From CAZNFR01 sp964572225 (lineage in GTDB: Bacteria; Bacteroidota; Bacteroidia; Bacteroidales; GCA-2748055): a stretch of DNA of 62,107 nucleotides. Location of the stretch: assembly GCA_964572225.1 (NCBI GenBank), contig CAZNFR010000011.1, forward strand, positions 1 through 62,107, given 5' to 3'. The notes beneath the pieces were generated by a model. The model was not told the origin of the DNA and made no database searches. It saw only the letters and a program-made list of their open reading frames with translations. Within the stretch, counting starts at the first letter, position 1. Every line of letters begins with the position of its first letter. The position numbers and the translations under genes are program-made. Shown piece by piece: positions 19,208-27,490 of this stretch.

Positions 19208-20677
19208 ATGAAAACAATCCTAACCCTTGCTGTATTTCTGTTTCTACTACCAAAATCCTACAGTCAGACCATTCCCCTGCAATATATCCCCGCTGAGATT
19301 GATTTTTCTCACGAAATTGTTTCATGGGACGGGTTTGGTTTCAATTATGTGGAAGCATCCCAGACTCGTGATTATGAGGCGCAACCACAGGATTATGGTG
19401 GATTCAGTCTGCTTGATGAAAAATCCAGATCTGAGATTTCCGAACTGGTATTCGGAGAGAAGGGCTTACAGGTGGAGATTGTGAAAATGTTTCTGGATCC
19501 CTGGCATCAAAGTAGTCCGGATGGAGAGTTTGACCATTTAAGGACCACTTCCAATATGTTGGATTTCGTAGGAAGAGGACTTAATATTACCCGGGACAGG
19601 GGTGAGGATCTCAATATAATCACCACCTTGTACGGTCCTGCTTCCTGGGCTACTCAGCAAAATTTTATCGGTGGAAGGGATTTCAATCCGGAGATGGATG
19701 ATGCGCTTTGTAACTATATGATAAGCTGGGTAAGCTATTTGAGGAGTAAAAACTTCCCGGTCAACTTTCTTTCCCTGCACAATGAAGGAGAGGATTTCTA
19801 TCGATGGGATTTTTCGGAGGGTACCCAGCGTTTCAGGCATTTTGACTATAATATGTACTGGACTCCCGAGCTAGTGAATCATTTCCTTGGGATTCTGCCT
19901 GAAAAAATAAAGGATGCAGGTCTCGGGGATCTGGGACTGACCAACGGGGAACCATCCAACTGGACCAGATTTTATCATTGGGGTTATTCCAGGGCTCTGG
20001 CGGAAGATAAGGAAGCGCTTGCGGGACTGAGTCTTATCACAACGCATGGTTTTATTAATGGAGACTTTACGAAACTCTCATACGGGAAGGCCAGCAACCT
20101 GACTAATGACCTTATCCGGGAAAAGAAACCCGGCATCCATAGCTGGATTACCTCCTATAGCTGGGGAGCCAATGGATACGAATTTTTACGTTTTGCCCAC
20201 GAGCATATATATACATCCAGGGTTAATGCGCTCATTCCATGGGCAGGGATTCAAAATCCTTCACAGTGGTATGATGGAGATCCTAACCCTGGAACGGCTA
20301 TACAGGTGAATGATGACGGTAGCTGGGAAATTCTTCCTTATTACTATTTCTACAAACAACTCACTACCGCCGGCAGAAAAGGCATGGCGGCCGTCTATAC
20401 CATGACTGCCAGTCCTCAGGCATTTATTATAGCATTTGATAATAAGGGAACAGACCATCCCGATGCCTTTGTGGTTACCAGTAATATTTTTGTCTGGGGA
20501 TTACCCCTGGAAATACGTATCAGAAATTCTGAATATACTAAATTCAGGGCCTACCGAAGTAGTGTCGATGGAACAGAAAAATATGAGGATATTGGTATAT
20601 TTGAAGTAGAAAACGGCAGTATTATTTATGATCCACCTCAGGGTTCAGCAACCACATTTATTGGGGTGAGCGACTAG
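19208..20677 (+). CDS. Secreted GH30-like (clan GH-A) glycoside hydrolase homologue
   Basis: 489 residues with a signal peptide ending SYSQ. A (beta/alpha)8 barrel fits the pattern: IVSWDGFGFNYVEA at 37-50, SLHNEGED at 189-196, and a C-terminal beta domain that follows PQAFIIAFDN. The acid/base Glu of clan GH-A would be Glu193 in HNEG. The nucleophile after strand 7 normally lies in a W-x-T-E-Y segment; here that segment is WITSYSWG, with Ser316 at the expected Glu position. Either this subfamily uses another residue or the protein is not a retaining hydrolase. A degraded DUF1080-type gene follows. Family assignment is by pattern only. Confidence 0.7.
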   Translation: MKTILTLAVFLFLLPKSYSQTIPLQYIPAEIDFSHEIVSWDGFGFNYVEASQTRDYEAQPQDYGGFSLLDEKSRSEISELVFGEKGLQVEIVKMFLDPWHQSSPDGEFDHLRTTSNMLDFVGRGLNITRDRGEDLNIITTLYGPASWATQQNFIGGRDFNPEMDDALCNYMISWVSYLRSKNFPVNFLSLHNEGEDFYRWDFSEGTQRFRHFDYNMYWTPELVNHFLGILPEKIKDAGLGDLGLTNGEPSNWTRFYHWGYSRALAEDKEALAGLSLITTHGFINGDFTKLSYGKASNLTNDLIREKKPGIHSWITSYSWGANGYEFLRFAHEHIYTSRVNALIPWAGIQNPSQWYDGDPNPGTAIQVNDDGSWEILPYYYFYKQLTTAGRKGMAAVYTMTASPQAFIIAFDNKGTDHPDAFVVTSNIFVWGLPLEIRIRNSEYTKFRAYRSSVDGTEKYEDIGIFEVENGSIIYDPPQGSATTFIGVSD

Positions 20678-20693
20678 TTTAATCCTGATTTCT

Positions 20694-21095
20694 ATGAGAC
20701 TCATAGCATCCTTTCTTTTTGTAATTGCTATTGCATTTACTTTGTCCGAATGTCATCAACCTGCTGCCGGAATCCAGAGATTTACAGGTAACTGAGCGTT
20801 TAGTCTGCCAGATGATCGTCCGGTCTGGCTGAGTATAAAGGAAGATACCTCTGCCAGAATCCTCTGGAGTGTGGGAAGTCCCCGTCCGGCCATTATCACT
20901 TTTTCCGGTGAAGGAACTCTGCAATTGGAGGCCGATCTTGGCTGGAGACCCTTCAGCGGAGAAAAATGGCACAGACTTAGCAGACCCATAAAAAGAAGGG
21001 AGGATTACTCGGGAATCCAGATTTCATCTTGCACTATTCTCGATGAGGGAATGGAGACTATTTGTTGGGATTGTATTACTGGAATTGTCTTATAA
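20694..21095 (+). pseudogene. Decayed lipoprotein gene resembling DUF1080-type (3-keto-glycoside hydrolase) N-terminus
   Basis: Starts 16 bp after the GH30-like gene with a lipoprotein signal (FTLSEC, Cys20). At codon 34 the frame meets TGA (20793-20795), where related proteins have Trp (TGN-W-AFSLPDDRPVWL), so TGG to TGA is the simplest explanation. The same frame continues through ILWSVGSPRPA and LGWRPFSGEKWHRL, then loses similarity and stops at 21093-21095, far short of a full protein. The resemblance is to the N-terminal domain seen in DUF1080 (3-keto-disaccharide hydrolase) proteins, judged by eye. Both a nonsense mutation and a 3' truncation are present. Confidence 0.6.
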
Positions 21096-21117
21096 TTATG
21101 GTATATATTTTACGGTC

Positions 21118-21513
21118 ATGGATTATTTGGCGGTTGCAATAACAGGCGCAGCTTTTGCCCTTCTCGCCCTCCTGCTTACTAAGAAAAATGCACGTTTTCT
21201 GCTTGCCGGATACAATACCCTTTCTGAGGAGGAGCGAAAGAACTTTGATCTGACCGGATTTTTAAAGTATTACCGGCAGTTTCATTTATTTCTTGCTTTG
21301 TCGGTTTTAATTCTGGGAAGCATTGCCGTCTCTCTTTTTTCCGGCACCCTTCCTGCAGGGCTCATCACGATATACGTTTTGATCTGTTATATCGTCTTCC
21401 TGCGTCGTACGAGCAGATTTTCAGGCCCGGTTATGCAGGCCAGAAACAAAGCAGGGATTTTTCTGCTGGGATTATCCGTTTTAATAGTAATTGTCCTCTT
21501 GCTCATCGCATAA
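21118..21513 (+). CDS. DUF3784-like membrane protein
   Basis: 131 residues from the ATG at 21118. The frame extends to an ATG at 21043, but that part lies in the relic gene and lacks family features. The first helix (ITGAAFALLALLL) is followed by the family-like segment LLAGYNTLSEEERKNFD, then three more helices. DUF3784 proteins are small membrane proteins of unknown function with the AGYNTLSxEE motif. The gene stands between a decayed gene and another small membrane protein 42 bp downstream, so the two may be co-transcribed. Confidence 0.8.
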   Translation: MDYLAVAITGAAFALLALLLTKKNARFLLAGYNTLSEEERKNFDLTGFLKYYRQFHLFLALSVLILGSIAVSLFSGTLPAGLITIYVLICYIVFLRRTSRFSGPVMQARNKAGIFLLGLSVLIVIVLLLIA

Positions 21514-21555
21514 TTGGAGAAACCTGATCTAAATATAATATTAAACTGAACAGTC

Positions 21556-21933
21556 ATGAAGAATGCACTTTCCATTTTGCTTGCTGGTCTTTGGATGACC
21601 GCCTCAGAGTTTATCCGGAATGAATTGTTGTTCAAGGATAAATGGACCGGCCATTACCAAGAGCTCGGGCTGGTTTTTCCTTCTGAGCCTATTAATGGTA
21701 TAGTATGGGTTATCTGGTCACTGATCTCCGCCGGGATGATTTATATCCTTCTGAAGAAATTCAGTTACTGGTCTGCAGTAGTGATCTCCTGGGTATTCAT
21801 ATTTGTACTCATGTGGCTGGTTATCGGTAATTTGGGGGTTTTACCTTTTGGACTTCTCATTTTTGCCATTCCTTTAAGTCTTTTGGAGGTGATCATCGCC
21901 GCCCTGATCATGAAAAAGATGGCAGGCATATAG
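21556..21933 (+). CDS. Conserved four-helix membrane protein
   Basis: 125 residues with four hydrophobic helices. It has the pattern ASEFIRNELLFKDKWTGHY, FPSEPINGIVWVIWSL and GNLGVLPFGLLIFAIPLSLLE, which I recognise as a widespread uncharacterised family in Bacteroidota and other phyla. The conserved polar residues (Glu, Asn and Trp near helix ends) suggest a defined function, but none is known to me. It is 42 bp after the DUF3784-like gene and convergent with carbonic anhydrase. Confidence 0.8.
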   Translation: MKNALSILLAGLWMTASEFIRNELLFKDKWTGHYQELGLVFPSEPINGIVWVIWSLISAGMIYILLKKFSYWSAVVISWVFIFVLMWLVIGNLGVLPFGLLIFAIPLSLLEVIIAALIMKKMAGI

Positions 21934-21967
21934 GACTTTGGAAAGGCTGTGGAATGGAGGTTCTCCG

Positions 21968-22600
21968 CTAGGTATATCTAAAAACCTTGTGAAGGGCCTG
22001 AGCAGAATTAAGGCTAACATTCAGGTTTTTCAGGACTCCGTCGTCTACCCTGAAAACCCATCCATGAATATAGGGAAACCTGGATTTTTTCCACCGATCC
22101 TGGATAAATGCCAGTTTTGCGGTATTTTTCACTTGTTCCCGGATGTTAATTTCCACAAAGGCACGTTCTCTTTCTTCGGGATCATTGTGACGCTCAAGCT
22201 CCTTGTGGTGGTTATGATAAATCTCTTTTATATGGGAGATCCAATGGTCCAGTAATCCGAAGGATTCGTTGCCCATGGCAGCGCGAATGCCTCCGCATCC
22301 GTAATGTCCGCAGATAATGATATGCTTGACATTAAGAGTCAGTACCGCAAAATTTACCACGCTTAACAGGTTATAATCGGTGGGCACCACAAGATTGGCA
22401 ATATTACGCTGAACGAAGATGGAACCGGGAAGGGAATTGGTAATCTCCTCGGCCGGTACACGGCTGTCGGCACAACCTATCCACAGAAATTCAGGCGATT
22501 GTCCTTCAGAAATTTCCTCGAAAAAATCCGGTGCTGATCTATGGATATTATCAACCCATATCTCGTTTCCCTCCAGCAGTTTTCGGAAAGCATCGGGCAT
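21968..22600 (-). CDS. can: Beta-class carbonic anhydrase
   Basis: 210 residues, full length. Interconverts CO2 and bicarbonate in the cytoplasm. The zinc site is complete: Cys43 in IGCADSR with the Asp45-Arg47 dyad, and His99 and Cys102 in CGHYGCGG. It lies 22 bp after isocitrate dehydrogenase on the same strand, so the two are probably co-transcribed. Since isocitrate dehydrogenase releases CO2, this pairing may capture or balance CO2/bicarbonate. Confidence 0.95.
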   Translation of the reverse strand: MPDAFRKLLEGNEIWVDNIHRSAPDFFEEISEGQSPEFLWIGCADSRVPAEEITNSLPGSIFVQRNIANLVVPTDYNLLSVVNFAVLTLNVKHIIICGHYGCGGIRAAMGNESFGLLDHWISHIKEIYHNHHKELERHNDPEERERAFVEINIREQVKNTAKLAFIQDRWKKSRFPYIHGWVFRVDDGVLKNLNVSLNSAQALHKVFRYT

Positions 22601-22622
22601 TTTGTTGGTTTTTAATTCAGGA

Positions 22623-24056
22623 TTATTGACCCTGACCCAGAGAGTAACTTCTTACTCCGTCAAAATCGTACAGATTTTCGGTCTTGATCACATCCACGTT
22701 ATTTTGAAGGGCCCTGGAAAGAAGACTGACAATGCTTTTATTGTCAATAGCACTGTCGCTATCAGGTTCATATCTGCATCTCCAGTGGTCGGTGCAAAAA
22801 GTTTCTTCGAATCCTTCCGGCCAAACCTTCACTCCACGGTTTGTAATCATGGTCAATTTAACATTATCATTTAGTTTTTGCAAAATCCCTGCCAGTTCAT
22901 TGGGGTCTTCCCCTTTCCAATCGACAAATATATCTACTCCTTTGAGTTCTTTTTTCTTAGCTGGGGGCCGGGAATAAACCGGAAGTTTAAAATTCAGATT
23001 TTTAGCATATTCCGCAGCTTCAAGCTCATGAGGTTTTTGTCCGAGGTTGGAAATAACTGCATCGGTAAACTCACGGGTCCCCACCATTTTTTTACTTACC
23101 CCGCTTTTAAAAATGTCATCGGTATGGATTCCTGCTTCCATGGTAACGGCCCAGGCATTTTTTACCTTTTCTGCATAATCCTGTAATCCCATATGATTCA
23201 GCATCATAACTGCGGCCCTTAGTAAGCCTGAAGGGTTTGCAATATTTTTTCCGGCAATGGGAGGGGCCGAACCGTGTATTGCTTCGAACATGGAGCAGGA
23301 TTCTCCGATATTCGCCGAACCGGCAAGTCCAACAGAGCCTGATAATTGTGCGGTAATATCGGAAACAATATCTCCATAAAGATTTGGCATGACAACCAAA
23401 TCAAACATTTCGGGAGTATCTGCGATTCGGGCGGTGCCGATATCTATGATCCAGTTATCCGATTCGATTTCCGGGTATTCGGCAGCAATCTCTTTAAAAA
23501 CCTGATGAAAAAGTCCGTCGGTATGCTTCATTATATTGTCTTTTACAAAGCAGCTGACCTTCTTTCTTTTATAGATCCTTGCATATTCAAAGGCATATCG
23601 TATGATTTTCTCGCATCCCGGTCTGGAGATCAGTTTGAGGCATTGCACAACTTCATCGGTTTGCTGATGTTCGATTCCTGCATAGAGATCTTCTTCATTC
23701 TCCCTTATTATTACCACATCCATTCCGGGATATTTGGTTTTTACATAAGGATGAAAGCTTTTACAGGGTCTGACATTGGCATAGAGTCCGAGTTTCTTTC
23801 TCATCGTCACATTCAGACTTTTGTAACCACCACCCTGCGGGGTGGTAATAGGTGCTTTCAGGAAAATTTTATTTTTTCGGATGGTATCCCAGGCTTCTTT
23901 GTTTATCCCACTGGTATTTCCACTAAGGTATACCTTCTCACCGATCTCAATTTCCTCCCAATCAATAAGTACGCCTGCCGCATTAAGGATTTTCAGGGTT
24001 GATTCCATGATTTCAGGGCCAATGCCGTCTCCTTTTGCGAATGTTACTTTTTGCAT
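22623..24056 (-). CDS. icd: Isocitrate dehydrogenase, type with C-terminal extension
   Basis: 477 residues; oxidatively decarboxylates isocitrate to 2-oxoglutarate. The decarboxylating-dehydrogenase core covers residues 1 to about 335: GDGIGPEI at the N-terminus, VIIRENEEDLYAG with the Arg and Glu of the substrate site, the active-site Lys in FVKDNIMKHTDG, and DLVVMPNLYGDIVSD with metal-binding Asp. About 140 further residues form the extra C-terminal domain known from Thermus-type enzymes. The cofactor cannot be settled by eye. It is divergent from a LysR gene over an 81-bp region that holds -7 boxes for both directions. Confidence 0.93.
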   Translation of the reverse strand: MQKVTFAKGDGIGPEIMESTLKILNAAGVLIDWEEIEIGEKVYLSGNTSGINKEAWDTIRKNKIFLKAPITTPQGGGYKSLNVTMRKKLGLYANVRPCKSFHPYVKTKYPGMDVVIIRENEEDLYAGIEHQQTDEVVQCLKLISRPGCEKIIRYAFEYARIYKRKKVSCFVKDNIMKHTDGLFHQVFKEIAAEYPEIESDNWIIDIGTARIADTPEMFDLVVMPNLYGDIVSDITAQLSGSVGLAGSANIGESCSMFEAIHGSAPPIAGKNIANPSGLLRAAVMMLNHMGLQDYAEKVKNAWAVTMEAGIHTDDIFKSGVSKKMVGTREFTDAVISNLGQKPHELEAAEYAKNLNFKLPVYSRPPAKKKELKGVDIFVDWKGEDPNELAGILQKLNDNVKLTMITNRGVKVWPEGFEETFCTDHWRCRYEPDSDSAIDNKSIVSLLSRALQNNVDVIKTENLYDFDGVRSYSLGQGQ

Positions 24057-24071
24057 GAGTTAAATTTTTTT

Positions 24072-24136
24072 CAAAGGTAAGGCAAAATATCATATAATTC
24101 TATATATATTTGAATGATATATATATAAATAGAATT
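24072..24136. promoter_or_regulatory. Divergent icd/lysR promoter region with inverted repeat
   Basis: Plus-strand -7 box TATATTTG at 24105-24112 serves lysR; minus-strand -7 box TACCTTTG at 24079-24072 serves icd. Both match TAnnTTTG exactly. A 14-bp inverted repeat with one mismatch (AATTCTATATATAT at 24096-24109 against 24123-24136) straddles the lysR -7 box. It is a likely operator for the LysR protein, acting on itself and on icd. Confidence 0.65.
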
Positions 24137-24137
24137 T

Positions 24138-25034
24138 ATGAATTATACTCTACATCAGCTAAAAGTCTTCCTGGAGGTAGTAAGTCAAGGTTCTGTTACC
24201 CGTGCAGCTGAAGAAATGCATATGTCTCAACCTGCCTTATCGATTCAGCTTCGAAATTTCCAGCAACAGTTTGATATCCCGCTAACGGAAGTGATAGGCA
24301 AGAAGCTCTATATCACCGAATTTGGTCATTCCATCGCTGAAATCGCAGGAAACATTATGAGGGAAGCTGAGACCCTTAATTATAAGACCCATGAATTTCG
24401 GGGGATGTTAACCGGAAGGTTAAGGATCTCTTCTGCTTCAACAGGCAAATATGTTATTCCCTATTTTTTGAGTGGTTTTCTGGATCAATTCAGAAGCATT
24501 GATCTGGTTTTGGATGTAACGCACAGGAGCAGTGTGATTGACAGTTTGAAAAGGAATAAAATTGATTTTGCTTTGGTATCGGTCTTACCACCGGGGATGG
24601 AGGTATTGGAAGAAAAGATCCTTCCAAATCCGCTTTATCTTATTGGCAGTAGTTCTGAACCGGATGAACCCCGGCCGTTTATCTTACGGGAGGAAGGGTC
24701 TGCCACCCGTGCTATCATGGATAAGACCCACACTCTGAAGCCGGGTGACAAGCGGTTGGAGCTTACCACAAGTGATGCGATTAAGCAGGCGGTTCTGGCC
24801 GGATTGGGATACTCTGTATTACCGCTGATTGGGGTAAGCCATGAATTAAGGAACGAGCAATTATTTATATTAAAAGATCCGGCCTTTCCGGTTCTCAATT
24901 ATTGGCGGCTGATCTGGCTGAGGGAGAAGAAACTTTCACCGGTAGCGGAAAAATACCTGGATTATTTACGGGAACGTAAGTCGGACATACGGGAACGGAG
25001 TTTTGGTTGGATGTCTGAATTCATTAGGGAATAG
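24138..25034 (+). CDS. LysR-family transcriptional regulator
   Basis: 298 residues. N-terminal winged helix-turn-helix (LHQLKVFLEVVSQGSVTRAAEEMHMSQPALS... at 6-36 or so), then a linker helix and a periplasmic-binding-type effector domain (residues 90-290; SSASTGKYVIPYFLSGF and KQAVLAGLGYSVLPL). The sequence style is closest to the CbbR/CysB-like groups. It is transcribed away from icd-can over a short shared region with an inverted repeat, the normal layout for a LysR protein that controls its neighbour and itself. The effector is unknown; a TCA-cycle or CO2-linked metabolite is a reasonable guess from context. Confidence 0.93.
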   Translation: MNYTLHQLKVFLEVVSQGSVTRAAEEMHMSQPALSIQLRNFQQQFDIPLTEVIGKKLYITEFGHSIAEIAGNIMREAETLNYKTHEFRGMLTGRLRISSASTGKYVIPYFLSGFLDQFRSIDLVLDVTHRSSVIDSLKRNKIDFALVSVLPPGMEVLEEKILPNPLYLIGSSSEPDEPRPFILREEGSATRAIMDKTHTLKPGDKRLELTTSDAIKQAVLAGLGYSVLPLIGVSHELRNEQLFILKDPAFPVLNYWRLIWLREKKLSPVAEKYLDYLRERKSDIRERSFGWMSEFIRE

Positions 25035-25343
25035 CCACACTACCCGGACGACACACAAATAAGTCGTTGAGATTTTGCTTGGATCATATCCATAGATCCC
25101 TGGTTGTTTTTAGTTTAGCGAACTATCCCAAAAAAGTGAAAACCAATTTCACTAAGTAAAATAATATTTAACCATTAAATTGTTTTTAAAGCATATAATC
25201 TGTCTGTGGGTGGCAGACCCTGTAAATTTTCAGAATCTGGTTCTTTTATCGGGATGAATACCTAAATATAGGAATTTAAACCCGCTTAATTATTGCTATA
25301 TTTGACAAATTAATTACAAAAAACCATTAAATATCCTTACCCT
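25035..25343 (+). promoter_or_regulatory. 309-bp intergenic region with tal promoter
   Basis: No gene is seen. At 25297-25304 there is TATATTTG, an exact TAnnTTTG -7 box, 40 bp before the transaldolase start. No terminator for lysR is apparent. Confidence 0.55.
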
Positions 25344-26300
25344 ATGAATTTATTAGATCAATTAAAGCAAGTTACGGAAGTGGTAGCCGATACTGGTGAT
25401 TTTCAAAGTATTAAAGAATATAAACCTGTAGATGCAACCACCAATCCCTCATTAATTTATGCTGCAGCTCAAAAAGAACAATATAAGCACCTGGTGGAAG
25501 AAGCAATAAACTTTGGCAGGAGCATTGGTAATTCCCGGGAGCAGAAGGTAGATGAAGCGATAGATCGGTTATTTGTAGGCTTTGGGTTAGAAATTTTGAA
25601 AATCGTTCCCAGACGGGTTTCAACCGAGGTGGATGCCCGTTTGTCCTTTAATACAGAGGCTTCGATTGAGAAGGCAGTGAAATTGATTGAACTATATGAG
25701 GATAATGGCTCTGCCAGGGAGAAGATTTTAATCAAGCTTGCTAGTACCTGGGAGGGCATCAGGGCTGCCGAGGAGCTGGAAAAGCAAGGAATACATACAA
25801 ATTTAACTTTACTTTTCAGTCAGGCCCAGGCCATTGCCTGTGCAGAGGCGGGCGTGAAGCTGATCTCTCCTTTTGTGGGTAGGATATATGACTGGCACCG
25901 TAAGGAAAGGGGGGTAGATCATATTCCCGGCTCAGAAGATCCCGGAGTTCATTCTGTTCATTTCATTTACAATTATTATAAGAAATTTGGCTATCAGACA
26001 GAAGTAATGGGTGCCAGTTTCCGGAATATAGAAGAGATTATAGAACTTGCCGGTTGCGATTTATTGACCATTTCTCCAGCCTTACTTGAAGAGCTGGGAA
26101 ATACGGAAGGAGAGCTTGAAAGAAAGCTGGATCCTTCACAGGCTCAAAATTTTGAAGCAGACCGAATTCATCTCGATGAAAAGGAATTCAGATGGATGCA
26201 CAATGAGGATCCTATGGCTGTTGAAAAACTATCGGAGGGCATTCGAAAGTTCAATGCGGATATGATTAAATTAAAACAACTTATCGATAATTACCTGTAA
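25344..26300 (+). CDS. tal: Transaldolase (TalB type)
   Basis: 318 residues, close to classical TalA/TalB in length and motif order. Transfers a dihydroxyacetone unit between ketose and aldose phosphates in the pentose phosphate pathway. VADTGDF near 14 supplies the catalytic Asp16, DATTNPSL follows, and the Schiff-base Lys is Lys131 in ILIKLASTWEGIRAAE, with EVDARLS at 95-101. First gene of a four-gene operon (SIS isomerase 4 bp later). Its place with sugar isomerase and kinase genes suggests a catabolic rather than purely housekeeping role. Confidence 0.96.
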   Translation: MNLLDQLKQVTEVVADTGDFQSIKEYKPVDATTNPSLIYAAAQKEQYKHLVEEAINFGRSIGNSREQKVDEAIDRLFVGFGLEILKIVPRRVSTEVDARLSFNTEASIEKAVKLIELYEDNGSAREKILIKLASTWEGIRAAEELEKQGIHTNLTLLFSQAQAIACAEAGVKLISPFVGRIYDWHRKERGVDHIPGSEDPGVHSVHFIYNYYKKFGYQTEVMGASFRNIEEIIELAGCDLLTISPALLEELGNTEGELERKLDPSQAQNFEADRIHLDEKEFRWMHNEDPMAVEKLSEGIRKFNADMIKLKQLIDNYL

Positions 26301-26304
26301 AATT

Positions 26305-26931
26305 ATGATTCAGAATGAGATCAGGGAACTTTTAAAAAAAGAAGCCGATGCGGTGTTAAACATCCCTGCGACAGATGGCTTTGAGAAAGCCTTGAACATC
26401 CTATATAACAGGGTTCATGAGAAAGGGGGGAAGATCATTGCCAGCGGAATGGGAAAGGCCGGACAGATCGCAGATAATATAGCCACTACTTTCAGTTCAA
26501 CCGGATCTTCCGCAGTTTTTCTTCATCCTGCCGAAGCACAGCATGGCGATTTGGGGGTAATCAGGGAGAATGATGTTCTTCTGGTTTTATCCAACTCCGG
26601 TAAAACCCGTGAAATCCTCGAGCTTATACAGTTAGCACACAATCTTCATAAGGAAGTCCCCTTTATAATTATCACCGGAAATCCCGACGGCGAACTTCCT
26701 AAAATCGCAGATGCAGTAATTTTTACAGGTAACCCCCCGGAAGTCTGCACCCTCGGACTAACCCCTACTACTTCTACTACGACCATGACGGTAATCGGGG
26801 ATATCCTGGTGGTACTTCTCATGAAGAAAATTGGTTTTTCTGCAGCCGATTACGCAAAAAGACACCATGGTGGTTATCTGGGAGAAATATCAAAGCTAAA
26901 AGCGAAAGATTATGAGAATTCTAAGAAATGA
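26305..26931 (+). CDS. SIS-domain sugar-phosphate isomerase (KpsF/GutQ-like, no CBS domains)
   Basis: 208 residues. The SIS domain resembles arabinose-5-phosphate isomerases: KIIASGMGKAGQIADNIATTFSSTG, FLHPAEAQHGDLGVI, and VLLVLSNSGKTREI. The two CBS domains found in full-length KdsD/GutQ are missing; only a short tail remains. Likely interconverts an aldose phosphate and a ketose phosphate in the cytoplasm. It is 4 bp after transaldolase and overlaps the next gene by 20 bp, so it is in the middle of a tightly coupled operon. Which sugar it acts on is open. Confidence 0.88.
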   Translation: MIQNEIRELLKKEADAVLNIPATDGFEKALNILYNRVHEKGGKIIASGMGKAGQIADNIATTFSSTGSSAVFLHPAEAQHGDLGVIRENDVLLVLSNSGKTREILELIQLAHNLHKEVPFIIITGNPDGELPKIADAVIFTGNPPEVCTLGLTPTTSTTTMTVIGDILVVLLMKKIGFSAADYAKRHHGGYLGEISKLKAKDYENSKK

Positions 26932-27454
26932 ATCCGCAGGACTGATCATTGATATCCAGGATAAATTATTCCCTTATATCTATGAAAATCAGGAATTAGA
27001 ACACAACACCAACATTTTGATCAAAGGATTAAAGGTTTTGGGTATCCCTGTCCTGGTAACTGAGCAATACACAAGGGGCCTGGGTTTCACCATTCCCTCG
27101 GTTTCGGAATCCCTGGAAGGGATAACCCGCCATGAAAAAACGGCTTTCTCCTGTTGTGACGATTCTGAATTTCGGCGTAAGCTGGAGGAAACAGAGATGA
27201 AGAATATTATTATCGCAGGAATTGAAGCCCATGTCTGCGTTTTACAAACCGCGATAGATCTTCTGGAATCAGGATTTAATCCAGTGATTGTTTCCGATTG
27301 TGTTTCTTCAAGAAAACACAGAGATAAAGAGATTGCTATGCAACGTCTCAAACAGGAAGGGGTCATGATTACCAGCTATGAGTCCATTTTGTTTGAACTT
27401 GCCCGCGTAAGCGGAACCCCGGAATTTAAGGAGATTTCCAGACTGGTTAAATGA
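26912..27454 (+). CDS. Isochorismatase-family cysteine hydrolase
   Basis: 180 residues. The catalytic triad of the family is present: Asp14 (LIIDIQD), Lys76 (HEKTAFS) and Cys109 (EAHVCVLQTA). Members hydrolyse amides or similar bonds (nicotinamidase-like, YcaC-like). The start overlaps the SIS gene by 20 bp. Its place in a sugar-phosphate operon is unexpected, and its role there is unknown. The absence of the extra metal-binding His residues of nicotinamidase suggests it is not a nicotinamidase. Confidence 0.88.
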   Translation: MRILRNESAGLIIDIQDKLFPYIYENQELEHNTNILIKGLKVLGIPVLVTEQYTRGLGFTIPSVSESLEGITRHEKTAFSCCDDSEFRRKLEETEMKNIIIAGIEAHVCVLQTAIDLLESGFNPVIVSDCVSSRKHRDKEIAMQRLKQEGVMITSYESILFELARVSGTPEFKEISRLVK

Positions 27455-27490
27455 TAAGTTCCACAATACCAAAAAATTAAATATATACTT

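Noticed and set aside
21043..21117. Upstream ATG of the DUF3784-like gene
   Set aside because: The 25 extra residues come from decayed gene sequence and do not match the family N-terminus; ATG 21118 fits better.
25469..25759. Open frames antisense to transaldolase and other strong genes
   Set aside because: They lie inside well-supported genes and have no family features; they are frame shadows.
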